This document shows, piece after piece, positions 25,980 through 35,131 of a stretch of 64,000 nt of DNA (the stretch's first letter is position 1; the number at the start of each line of letters is the position of its first letter). Both the position numbers and the translations under genes were made by a program. Under the pieces are notes generated by a model. It did no database searches and had not been told where the DNA came from. It saw nothing but the letters and a program-made list of their open reading frames with translations. The stretch comes from JAFDYH01 sp049840875 (GTDB taxonomy: Bacteria > Bacteroidota > Bacteroidia > Chitinophagales > Chitinophagaceae), in contig JASGJE010000020.1 in assembly GCA_049840875.1 (NCBI GenBank), positions 62,001 to 126,000 of the forward strand, read 5' to 3'.

Positions 25980-28900
25980 ATGGAAACAATCTTTGCAGGT
26001 ATATATAATTATTTTGTCCGGAACAAAGCCGTTCTGTATGCTGTATTCTTTATTAGTCTCGGCTTGTTTGCTTTCTTTGCTTTGCGGGTAAAGTTTGAAG
26101 AAGATATTTCTGCTATTATTCCAAAGGATAAAAAAACAGAGAAGCTCAACCAGGTTTTTCAGAATTCAAAATTTGCTGATAAGCTTGTGTTGACTCTGTC
26201 ATTAAACGACACAACTAAAACGGATCCCGATAGCCTGGTTTCATTTGCTGATACATTAGTACCTGCATTGCAAAAAAATTGTTCGGCTTACATCAAAGCT
26301 ATCCGTTACAAGGTAGATGATAATGTCACCTTTGATTTGTTTCAAACGATCCAGGAACATCTTCCCGTTTTTATTTCGGAGAAAGATTACAGTACGATTG
26401 ACTCTTTAATAACTAAGGAGAAAATAAAACCGATACTCGAACAGGATATTCGTTTGTTGACATCTCCTTCAGGCATCGCCTTGAAAAACATAATAGCCAA
26501 TGATCCAACGGGGATTTCTTTTATCGCGGTGAAGAAGCTGCAGCAACTGCAATATGATGACAACTTTGAACTCTACGACAATTATATAGTTACCAAAAAC
26601 CATAAACACCTCCTGGTGTTTGTGACACCCGTTTATCCTTCAGGAAATACGGGCAAGAATATTTCGATGTTTAAATCGCTTGATAGTGTCATCGCGAATT
26701 TTCAGCATTCAGCATACAAATCTTCCTCTGTTTCTTATTTCGGCGCAGCAGCAGTATCCGCCGGTAATGCACAACAGCTTAGAAAGGATACTTTATTCAC
26801 TCAAGGGATCACCATCATTTTCCTCGTTCTTTTTATCGGTCTTTATTTCAGAAAAAAAAGAGCGCCGTTTTTTATTCTTATCCCGGTGATTTATGGAGCC
26901 TTGTTTTCATTGGCTGCAGTTTATTTCATTAAAGGCTCTATTTCAGTAATAGCATTGGGAACGGGTTCTGTTATTCTCGGTATTGCCGTAAATTATTCAC
27001 TGCACGTTTTTAACCATCACCGGCATGTGCCGGATATAAGACAGGTAATAAAAGATCTTGCATTCCCATTAACTATCGGAAGCTTTACTACGATCGGTGG
27101 TTTTTTTTCCTTTGAATTTGTAAAGTCTGAAATGCTACGTGATTTGGGTTTGTTTGCAGGCTTCAGCCTCATCGGTGCATCGCTTTGCTCATTGATATTT
27201 CTTCCACATTTTATAGTCAATAAGAAACAACTTGTACAACAGGAATCATGGATCGATAAAGTAGCTTCATTAAGACCAGAACATAATAAATGGCTCATCG
27301 GTGTCATCGCTATACTTACAGTATTTTTTTTCTTTTTTATAAACCGTGTACGTTTCGAACCGGATATGACGCGGATGAATTACATGACTGACGATTTAAA
27401 GAATGCAGAAGAGAAATTAAATAAGATTACTGCCTATTCTCTGAAATCAGTTTACCTCGTTACCGAAGGCAAAACGCTGGATGAAGCTTTGCGAAATAAT
27501 GAAAAGCTGCTTGGAGATATCGAGCAGTTGAAAGAAGAAAATAAGGTGAAAAATTACTCAGGCGTTTCTTCGTTGTTTTTATCCGACTCTTTGCAACAAA
27601 AAAGAATTGAACAATGGAATAGTTACTGGACTGCCGGAAAGAAACAACAACTGATAACTGATTTGAAGAATGAAGGCGCTTTGTTGAAATTCAAAGAATC
27701 GGCATTTGATAATTTCAGTAATCTTTTGAATAAACCCTATGAACCAGTTGATCGAAAAGAACTGGATGATATCCGAAAGAATTTTTTGGATGACTATATT
27801 ACCGAGAAACCCGGGCAAGCCTCTGTTGTTACGCTATTAAAAACATCCAGCGAAAATAAACAGGCAATCATCAACAGATTTGATAATCGTTCAGATGTAA
27901 CGGTTCTGGATCGTCAATATCTTACAACAAGATTGACGGAAATTGTAATTGATGATTTCAATCGCATCGCATGGATTACATCAATACTTGTGTTTGTGGT
28001 ATTGTTAATTACCTATGGGCGCATTGAATTGTCAATGGTTTCTTTTATACCCATGTTCATCAGTTGGATATGGATACTCGGTATTATGGGGATAATGGGC
28101 ATCACGTTCAATATTATTAATATCATTGTTTCCGCTTTAATATTCGGATTGGGCGACGACTATAGCTTGTTTATTATGGATGGCTTGTTGCAGGAATACA
28201 AGACCGGTAAGAAGAATCTTTCGTCATTTAAATCATCCATTTTCCTTTCTGCGATTACAACAATAGCGGGGTTGGGCGTTTTAGCGTTTGCAAAACACCC
28301 GGCACTGAAATCAATAGCATTTATTTCTGTCACAGGTATTCTATGCGTGGTGCTGATGTCGAACATACTGATACCGTTTTTATTTTCATTACTAATAAAG
28401 AACCGGATCAGGCAAGGTTTTTTTCCGTGGACATTCTGGAGTTGGTGTAAATCAACTTTCTCCAACCTATATTTTGTTATCGGTAGTTTTTTATTGACGC
28501 CAATCGGAATAATCCTGACAAAGCTTCGCCCTTTGGGTAAAGAGAGAGGAAAATATATTTTCCATTCGCTGGTGTCCAAATTATGCTGGTCGGTAATGTA
28601 CATTATGCCGAATGTAAAAAAGAGGATTATCAATCCTTCGAAGGAGAATTTTTCGAAACCAGCAATAGTTGTTTGTAATCACCAATCGTCACTCGATACA
28701 CTGCTAACGACGATGCTCAGCCCAAAATTATTGCTGGTGGTCAACAAGCGTGTTTGGGATTCTCCTGTATTCGGTCCCGCTCTTCGCATGATTGACTTCT
28801 ATCCATTGGCTGAAGAAGGAGCGGAGCAAAGCATTGATTTGTTACGCGAAAGAATCGAGAAAGGATATTCGATTGTAATTTTCCCGGAAGGAACAAGAAC

Positions 28901-29828
28901 TTCTGATGGAACAATAAAACGATTTCACAAAGGAGCGTTTTATATCGCAGAAAAATTAGGATTGGATATACTGCCGGTAATTCTCCATGGTACCGGGTAT
29001 ACAAAATCAAAAGGAGACATGTTGCTGAAAGACGGTACAACTACCGTTGAGTTCTTACCGCGTATCCACCAGGGGGATAAAAGTTTTGGTTCGTCTTATT
29101 CTGAAAAGACAAAAGCAGTAAATCGCTATGTGCGCAATGAATACGATAAGATAAAAAAGCAGACTGAAACGACTCATTATTTTAAAGAACAATTAATCCG
29201 GAATTATCTTTATAAAGATCCCGTGCTGGAATGGTATATGCGTGTTAAGATAAAAATGGAAAATTATTATCAGCAATTTCATGAACTGATGCCAGAAGAA
29301 GGCGAGTTGCTTGATATTGGTTGCGGCTATGGTTTTATGCCTTACATGCTGAACTTTTGCGGCCCGAAACGCGTTATCACAGCGATCGATTATGATGAAG
29401 AGAAGATCGCAACTGCGGCCAATTGCTTTAGTAAGAATGAGAGAATAAATTTTACTTGTGCTGATGTAATGAATTTTACAATGAAGAATTACGACGGCAT
29501 TATCATCAGTGATGTTTTACATTATTTACAGCCGGAAGAACAGCAGACTGTAATCGAACGATGTATCGCAAGCCTCAATGAAAATGGTATTTTGGTAATC
29601 AGGGATGGCGACAAGGATCTTGAAGAAAGACACAAAGGCACTAAGCTGACGGAGTTTTTCTCAACAAGACTTTTTTCATTTAATAAAACCACCGAACAAG
29701 GCCTTTCCTTTTTATCAGGAACTTTTGTAAAACACATGGCAGAGAAACATGGAATGTTGTTTGAGCGGATTGATAATACAAAGCGAACGTCGAATATTAT
29801 TTTTGTTTTGAAAAAGACTCAGCATTAA
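25980..29828 (+). CDS. MMPL-family transporter fused to lysophospholipid acyltransferase and SAM methyltransferase
   Basis: 1282 aa, three functions in one chain. Residues 1 to about 830 form an RND/MMPL exporter: an N-terminal helix, a periplasmic loop, and two blocks of membrane helices including GTGSVILGIAVNYSLHVFNH and FGLGDDYSLFIMDG. About 860-1080 is a PlsC-like acyltransferase with the HX4D motif NHQSSLD (H901, D906) and FPEGTRTSDG. About 1090-1282 is a class I methyltransferase with LLDIGCGYG (D1112, G1114, G1116) and an SDVLHYL motif. It probably exports and/or modifies pigment or lipid at the inner membrane. No internal stop or frame break separates the domains, so the fusion looks genuine. 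Confidence 0.88.
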   Translation: METIFAGIYNYFVRNKAVLYAVFFISLGLFAFFALRVKFEEDISAIIPKDKKTEKLNQVFQNSKFADKLVLTLSLNDTTKTDPDSLVSFADTLVPALQKNCSAYIKAIRYKVDDNVTFDLFQTIQEHLPVFISEKDYSTIDSLITKEKIKPILEQDIRLLTSPSGIALKNIIANDPTGISFIAVKKLQQLQYDDNFELYDNYIVTKNHKHLLVFVTPVYPSGNTGKNISMFKSLDSVIANFQHSAYKSSSVSYFGAAAVSAGNAQQLRKDTLFTQGITIIFLVLFIGLYFRKKRAPFFILIPVIYGALFSLAAVYFIKGSISVIALGTGSVILGIAVNYSLHVFNHHRHVPDIRQVIKDLAFPLTIGSFTTIGGFFSFEFVKSEMLRDLGLFAGFSLIGASLCSLIFLPHFIVNKKQLVQQESWIDKVASLRPEHNKWLIGVIAILTVFFFFFINRVRFEPDMTRMNYMTDDLKNAEEKLNKITAYSLKSVYLVTEGKTLDEALRNNEKLLGDIEQLKEENKVKNYSGVSSLFLSDSLQQKRIEQWNSYWTAGKKQQLITDLKNEGALLKFKESAFDNFSNLLNKPYEPVDRKELDDIRKNFLDDYITEKPGQASVVTLLKTSSENKQAIINRFDNRSDVTVLDRQYLTTRLTEIVIDDFNRIAWITSILVFVVLLITYGRIELSMVSFIPMFISWIWILGIMGIMGITFNIINIIVSALIFGLGDDYSLFIMDGLLQEYKTGKKNLSSFKSSIFLSAITTIAGLGVLAFAKHPALKSIAFISVTGILCVVLMSNILIPFLFSLLIKNRIRQGFFPWTFWSWCKSTFSNLYFVIGSFLLTPIGIILTKLRPLGKERGKYIFHSLVSKLCWSVMYIMPNVKKRIINPSKENFSKPAIVVCNHQSSLDTLLTTMLSPKLLLVVNKRVWDSPVFGPALRMIDFYPLAEEGAEQSIDLLRERIEKGYSIVIFPEGTRTSDGTIKRFHKGAFYIAEKLGLDILPVILHGTGYTKSKGDMLLKDGTTTVEFLPRIHQGDKSFGSSYSEKTKAVNRYVRNEYDKIKKQTETTHYFKEQLIRNYLYKDPVLEWYMRVKIKMENYYQQFHELMPEEGELLDIGCGYGFMPYMLNFCGPKRVITAIDYDEEKIATAANCFSKNERINFTCADVMNFTMKNYDGIIISDVLHYLQPEEQQTVIERCIASLNENGILVIRDGDKDLEERHKGTKLTEFFSTRLFSFNKTTEQGLSFLSGTFVKHMAEKHGMLFERIDNTKRTSNIIFVLKKTQH

Positions 29829-29936
29829 AAGATGTAAAAATATTCTAAGACTGTTTTTGCCTGGAATGATAGTATTTGAACTTTAAATCATTGAACATTT
29901 TGAACTTTTTAAACCTCTTAAACCTTATTCTCATAC

Positions 29937-31445
29937 ATGCAGGAGTTTGATGTAGCGATAATTGGTAGTGGCATGGGCGGCCTTGTATGCGGAAACCTGC
30001 TGAGTAAAGAAGGTCTTCGCGTTTGTATCATCGAAAAAAATAAACAGGTTGGTGGTTGTTTGCAAACCTTTGTCCGGGATAAAATAATTTTTGATTCGGG
30101 TGTTCATTACATTGGTGGACTGGAAAAAGGGCAAAACCTTTTCCAGATTCTGCAATATCTCGGTGTGATGGATAAATTGAAAATTGAGAAATTAAATGAA
30201 GATGCATTTGATAAAGTAATCGTGGATGGAGATTCGAATGAATATCCCCTGGCGCAAGGGTATGAGAATTTTATTAAGAAATTAACTGCATTTTTTCCGG
30301 ACGAGGAAGCGGCTATTCGGAAATACTGCGATGCTATAAAAGATATCTGTAGCAAGTTCCCGCTGTATAATCTTACCGTTAACGGCAACTTGGAAGAGAA
30401 AAACAGCACGATGAATATCGGGGCGAAGGATTTTATTGAATCCATTACTTCCAATAAAAAATTACAGGAAGTACTTGCAGGCAACAATTTATTGTATGTC
30501 GGCTATCCCGAAACGCCGTTTTATATTCATGCGTTGATATTGAATAGCTATATCGAAAGCGCTTACAAGTGTGTGAATGGCGGTTCTCAACTGGCAAAAA
30601 TAATGGTGCAGAATATCCGCCGGAATGGTGGCGAGATTCTACGTAACAGCGAAATAAAAAAGATACATGCGGATGGAGATCGGGTGGATTATATCGAAAC
30701 AAACAAAGGCAAGCGGATTTATGCAACAAATTTTATTTCGAATGCACATCCGGTGAAAACAATGGAGTTAATCGATTCTCCATTAATAAGAACTGCATAC
30801 AGAAGCCGCTTAAAAAGTTTAAAAAACACAGTGTCTTCATTTTGCGTACATATCGTACTGAAAGAAAAAGCGGTTCGTTACGTTAATAGTAATTATTATT
30901 TTCTCAAGCCCGGCCATGTATGGACAATGGCCGATTATAAGGAGTACGAATGGCCACTGGGATACGCATTGTTTTATACCCATTCAGTAAAATCTAATGA
31001 GTACGCAGACTCTGTCACGATATTCACTTGTATGAAATATGAAGAGTTTGAACAGTGGCAAGATACGTTTAATACCGTCTCTGATGAAAGCGATCGAGGT
31101 GAAGGGTACGAGCAATTCAAACGAAAAAAAGCGGAACAGCTGATTGATATTGTTAGTGAACGTTTTCCTGGTTTCAGCAATGCAATTGAAAACTATTACA
31201 CCACGTCGCCTTTATCGTATCGAGATTATATTGGTACGGATGACGGATCTTTGTATGGCGTTGCGAAAGATTATCGCGACTCTGTTAAAACATTTATCAG
31301 TTCGAGAACTAAATTGCAGAATTTGTTTTTAACAGGACAGAACTTAAATGTGCACGGAATATTAGGAACGGCAATCAGCGCATTGCTGACCTGCATTTTG
31401 TTAACTGGAGATGATAGTATGGTTGAAAAAATAAGAAATGCTTAA
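29937..31445 (+). CDS. FAD-dependent oxidoreductase, phytoene desaturase-like
   Basis: 502 aa with an N-terminal dinucleotide-binding fold (DVAIIGSGMGGLVCGNLL, residues 4-21, then CIIEKNKQVGG) and a C-terminal FAD-binding end (FLTGQNLNVHGILGTAISALLT), as in CrtI/CrtN-like flavoproteins. In flexirubin clusters such enzymes could introduce or adjust double bonds or hydroxylate the aryl group; the substrate is not shown here. Upstream lies a spacer of TTGAAC/TTTAAACC words (29877-29930). Its stop overlaps the next gene by 8 bases. Confidence 0.85.
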   Translation: MQEFDVAIIGSGMGGLVCGNLLSKEGLRVCIIEKNKQVGGCLQTFVRDKIIFDSGVHYIGGLEKGQNLFQILQYLGVMDKLKIEKLNEDAFDKVIVDGDSNEYPLAQGYENFIKKLTAFFPDEEAAIRKYCDAIKDICSKFPLYNLTVNGNLEEKNSTMNIGAKDFIESITSNKKLQEVLAGNNLLYVGYPETPFYIHALILNSYIESAYKCVNGGSQLAKIMVQNIRRNGGEILRNSEIKKIHADGDRVDYIETNKGKRIYATNFISNAHPVKTMELIDSPLIRTAYRSRLKSLKNTVSSFCVHIVLKEKAVRYVNSNYYFLKPGHVWTMADYKEYEWPLGYALFYTHSVKSNEYADSVTIFTCMKYEEFEQWQDTFNTVSDESDRGEGYEQFKRKKAEQLIDIVSERFPGFSNAIENYYTTSPLSYRDYIGTDDGSLYGVAKDYRDSVKTFISSRTKLQNLFLTGQNLNVHGILGTAISALLTCILLTGDDSMVEKIRNA

Positions 31446-33114
31446 AATTAAAAATAAATTTTTACGAAGGTTTTTGTATGTATTCGGATCGTTTGTCCTT
31501 TTACTATTCATTTTATTTCTCTACCTGGTTTGGGTTTCAAAAGTTACCCCGCCGGATATAAAAGATAAAGCGAGTCTTCAGTTGCAACGAAACGAAACCG
31601 GTAATGGATTATATACAATAAACAATAACTGGTTGCGAAAAAGTAATTCGGGCTTGTTTGAAATGTATGTGGAGGGAACTCCTTTTGATCGTGGCGTTGT
31701 AAATGGAAAATTATCAAGAGAGCTGGTCACATCGCAGGAAGATTATTTTAACGACCAGATCAATAAGATGATCCCGTCAAAATTTTACCTGCATTTCTTA
31801 AAATATTTTGTTGGCTGGTTTAATCGAAATCTTGATAAAAATGTTTCTGAAGAATATAAAGAGGAGATATACGGTATTTCTCAATGTGCTTCGGATAAAT
31901 ATGATTATATCGGTACCAATTATCAGCGGATATTAAACTATCATTCCGCACATGATATTGGTCATGCATTGCAGAATATGGCGCTCGTCGGTTGCACATC
32001 ATTTGGTACATGGGATGCTGCATCTGCAGATAGTACGATGATCATCGGCCGCAATTTTGACTTTTACGTTGGCGATAATTTTGCTAAAAACAAAATTGTC
32101 TTGTTTGAAAATCCATCTTCGGGTTACAAGTTTATGAGCGTCACCTGGGGAGGGTTTATCGGAGTTGTGTCAGGCATGAATGAGAAAGGATTAACTGTAA
32201 CAATCAACGCAGCTAAAAGTAGTATACCTTCCGGATCAGCAACGCCGGTTTCTATTGTAGCAAGAGAAATTTTGCAGTATTCAAAAAATATCAGTGAAGC
32301 GATAGCAATAGCGAGGAAAAGAAAGATGTTCGTTTCTGAGTCTTTCCTGGTTGGCTCTGCAGAAGATCATAAGGCGGTAATCATTGAAAAAACTCCGGAT
32401 TCATTAGACGTATATGATCCACACCAGGATCATATTGTTTGCGCAAACCATTTTCAGAGTGCAGGCTTAGGTAAATCAAAACCCAATGAAGTGCAAATGG
32501 AGGAAAGCGCTTCCCCTTATCGCTATGAACGTTTGCAAGAGTTAATGAATGCCAACGGAAAAAATACAGTGGAGAAAACAATTAAGATTTTGCGCGATCA
32601 AAAAGGCTTACATGGCACAGACATAGGTATGGGAAATGAAAAAGCGTTAAATCAACTGATCGCTCATCATTCAATTGTATTTGAACCACAGAAATTATTG
32701 GTGTGGGTTTCTACACAACCCTGGCAACTGGGCGAATATGTTTGTTATGATTTGAAAAAGATCTTTGCCATGCATGGTTTGCAACAAAGCCATGAATTGT
32801 ATGATAGCGCACTGACGGTGCCGGCAGATAGTTTTTTGACGACGCAAGCATTCCGTGAATTTGTAAAATACCGCCAGATGAAACAAACTGTTGCTGATGG
32901 AGGTGACATTAACCCTGACAGTTTAATTGCTGCCAACCCGAATTTTTATCACACTTATGTTATTGCCGGCGATTATTTATTTAAAAAGAAAGAGTATAAA
33001 AAAGCGATTCCCTATTATGAAATGGCGCTTACTAAAGTAATTGCCACCAAACCAGAAGAAAGGCATATACGTGAGCAGATGAAAAAGTGTAAGGAAATGA
33101 AAAACGAAAAGTGA
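31438..33114 (+). CDS. C45-type autoproteolytic acyltransferase/hydrolase (Ntn fold)
   Basis: 558 aa. An N-terminal membrane helix (YVFGSFVLLLFILFLYLVWV) anchors the protein. The Ntn-hydrolase core starts at the candidate nucleophile Cys186 (LVGCTSFGTWDA), followed by GRNFDFYVGDNF and the FIGVVSGMNEKGLTVTINAA strand typical of acyl-CoA:6-aminopenicillanate acyltransferase relatives. The C-terminus (from about 500) looks like a tetratricopeptide-type helical repeat (YKKAIPYYEMALTKV). Conserved in flexirubin clusters, its reaction is unproven. Making or breaking an acyl ester or amide is plausible. Confidence 0.82.
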   Translation: MLKIKNKFLRRFLYVFGSFVLLLFILFLYLVWVSKVTPPDIKDKASLQLQRNETGNGLYTINNNWLRKSNSGLFEMYVEGTPFDRGVVNGKLSRELVTSQEDYFNDQINKMIPSKFYLHFLKYFVGWFNRNLDKNVSEEYKEEIYGISQCASDKYDYIGTNYQRILNYHSAHDIGHALQNMALVGCTSFGTWDAASADSTMIIGRNFDFYVGDNFAKNKIVLFENPSSGYKFMSVTWGGFIGVVSGMNEKGLTVTINAAKSSIPSGSATPVSIVAREILQYSKNISEAIAIARKRKMFVSESFLVGSAEDHKAVIIEKTPDSLDVYDPHQDHIVCANHFQSAGLGKSKPNEVQMEESASPYRYERLQELMNANGKNTVEKTIKILRDQKGLHGTDIGMGNEKALNQLIAHHSIVFEPQKLLVWVSTQPWQLGEYVCYDLKKIFAMHGLQQSHELYDSALTVPADSFLTTQAFREFVKYRQMKQTVADGGDINPDSLIAANPNFYHTYVIAGDYLFKKKEYKKAIPYYEMALTKVIATKPEERHIREQMKKCKEMKNEK

Positions 33115-33194
33115 AAAAGTAAAAATGAAAAAGGAGTCGTGAATGATCAACAGTCAATGGTCAATAGTGATGATGATTAGAAGATACCTTGATG

Positions 33195-33215
33195 CCTTTG
33201 TGCCTTGTTGCCTCG
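33195..33215. repeat. 21-bp repeat shared with 19008-19028
   Basis: Identical (as reverse complement) to 19008-19028. It lies within a 123-base spacer (33115-33237) otherwise made of AAAAGTAAAAATGAAAA and GTCAATGGTCAATAGT words, just before acpS. Confidence 0.65.
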
Positions 33216-33237
33216 TTGCCTTCTTTATCCTGATTTT

Positions 33238-33630
33238 ATGATTAAAGGTGTTGGAATAGATATGATCGAAACCGAAAGGGTAGAAGCTAAGATTGCAAAA
33301 GAATCTGGCTTTCGGGAGATGGTGTTTTCTAAAAGTGAAATTGATTATTGTGAAACGAAGGCAAATAAGTACGAACATTACGCTGCAAGGTTTGCAGCGA
33401 AGGAAGCTTTTTTTAAAGCATTAGGCACAGGTTGGAAAAACGGTACATCATTCAACGAGATAGAAATTACAAATGATGAATCTGGTAAGCCGGAAATTCG
33501 TTTGTCAGGAGAAACCGCGAAAACGATCGAAACGCTTATAATTGGTAAAATTTCTGTTTCTTTATCTCATCTGAAGGATATTGCAGCGGCGGTAGTGATT
33601 ATAGAAAGCCCCCTTCCGACTTCCCCCTAA
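33238..33630 (+). CDS. acpS: Holo-[acyl-carrier-protein] synthase
   Basis: 130 aa from ATG 33238. The in-frame start at 33205 would translate the low-complexity spacer, and homologues begin MIKGVGIDM. It transfers phosphopantetheine from CoA to the ACP serine. Motifs: GVGIDMIE (metal Asp), ARFAAKEAFFKALGTG, and SVSLSHLKDIAAAVV near the end. Clustered with the pathway ACP it is probably dedicated to it, though it could also serve the housekeeping ACP. The last eight residues and the stop codon are supplied by the dispersed repeat at 33607-33673. Confidence 0.9.
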   Translation: MIKGVGIDMIETERVEAKIAKESGFREMVFSKSEIDYCETKANKYEHYAARFAAKEAFFKALGTGWKNGTSFNEIEITNDESGKPEIRLSGETAKTIETLIIGKISVSLSHLKDIAAAVVIIESPLPTSP

Positions 33631-33673
33631 AGGGGAAGCCATCAGCGCACAGCCCAGGCCTATTGAAAATATC
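33607..33673. repeat. 67-bp dispersed palindromic repeat, copy B
   Basis: Stem CTTCCCC-CTAAA-GGGGAAG (33620-33638) within a unit matching copy A at 15924-15990 at about 53 of 67 positions, including CCTTCCGACTTCC, GAAGCCATCA, CACAGCCC and TGAAAATAT. It overlaps the 3' end of acpS and provides its stop codon. Confidence 0.75.
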
Positions 33674-33761
33674 TGAACAATCAAGTAGTGACAATAGAAA
33701 GCCGAAGTATAATAAAGATTTCTTCAGTTTTACTTTTTAATTTTTACTTTCAATTTTAGAG

Positions 33762-35071
33762 ATGTCTTATCAACCGGGAACAGCTTTCGAATCTCAGGAA
33801 ACAATTGAATCGTTGCAACAGGAAAAGTTGCAGGAATTACTTCGCTATTTAAATAATCATTCGGGATTTTATCATGATCTTTTTCTCAAAGAAAAAATAG
33901 ATATAAACTCTATTCACACAATCGCGGATTTAACAGTAATTCCTCCCACTGAAAAAGAACATCTGCAAACTGAGAACGATCGTTTTCTTTGTGTTTCGCG
34001 GAACAGAATTATCGAATATACCTCTACCTCAGGTACATTAGGCAGTCCCGTTACTATTGCTCTGACAGAAAATGATTTACAGCGACTGGCTTATAATGAA
34101 TACTGTTCCTTTACCTGTGCCGGTGGTTTACCAGAAGATATTTATCAATTAATGCTGACACTCGATCGCCAGTTTATGGCAGGTATGGCTTATTATTCCG
34201 GTATCCGGAAGCTAGGCGCTGGCTTGATACGTGTTGGTCCTGGTGTGCCTTCATTACAATGGGAAACGTTGCCCGGTTAAAACCAACAGCAATCGTCGCC
34301 GTGCCTTCATTTATTCTAAAATTGATTCAATATGCCAACGATCATTCTATTGATATCAATTCTTCTTCAGTAAAAAAAGCGGTTTGTATTGGCGAAAATA
34401 TCCGCAATAGCGATTTTTCATTGAATGTTCTCGGAAGGAAAATCACGGAGGCATGGAATATCGATCTGTATTCTACATATGCTTCTACAGAAATGCAAAC
34501 TGCGTTTACAGAATGCCGTGAGGGAACGGGTGGGCATTTAAACCCGGAACTTCTGATCGTGGAATTGCTGAATGAGGACAATCAACCCGTTGCCGATGGA
34601 CAACCTGGCGAAGTAACAATCACTACGCTTGGTGTGGAAGGCATGCCGTTGTTACGCTATAAAACAGGTGATATCTGCGTTGCTCACCATAATGCCTGCA
34701 AATGTGGCCGTAATACGCTCCGGCTATCACCGGTTATCGGCCGCAAAAAGCAAATGATCAAATTCAAAGGCACAACATTGTTTGCCCCTGCTTTATTTGA
34801 TTTGCTGAACGGCATGGAAGAAATAAAAGATTACATCGTAGAAGTATCGGCTAATGAGATCGGCACCGATGAAGTGTTGTTGTATATTTTACCTGTAAAT
34901 AATGAAGAAGCAACTGATCATAAAATCCGGGCTTACCTGCAAGCTAAACTTCGCGTAACTCCCTATATTAAGTATCTCGATGCTCTCACGATTCAGAAGA
35001 TGTTGTTCCCAGAAATGATGCGGAAACCGGTCAGGTTTATTGACAAAAGGGGCGCACCAATAAAAACTTGA
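33762..35071 (+). CDS. AMP-dependent acyl/aryl ligase (phenylacetate-CoA ligase-like), frameshifted
   Basis: Two abutting frames (33762-34280 and 34259-35071) give one adenylate-forming enzyme of about 436 aa. The first has the phosphate-binding loop YTSTSGTLGSPVTIAL and ends in SLQWET. The second resumes with ARLKPTAIVAVPSFILKLI and has DLYSTYASTEMQTAFTEC, LLRYKTGDICV and the CxCGRNTLRLSPVIGR stretch of PaaK-like ligases. Loss of one base near 34265-34268 explains the break. In this cluster it should activate p-coumarate and load it on the ACP. If the frameshift is real, starter loading would be lost and the strain could be unpigmented. Confidence 0.82.
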
Positions 35072-35131
35072 TACCTTCCCGATATTTTGTTTTTTTTGTG
35101 CCTGTTTTATTAATAACAATCAATTTTCTGC

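Noticed and set aside
33205..33237. Upstream start of acpS
   Set aside because: It would translate the repeated GCCTTTGT spacer words; AcpS homologues begin at MIKGVGID.
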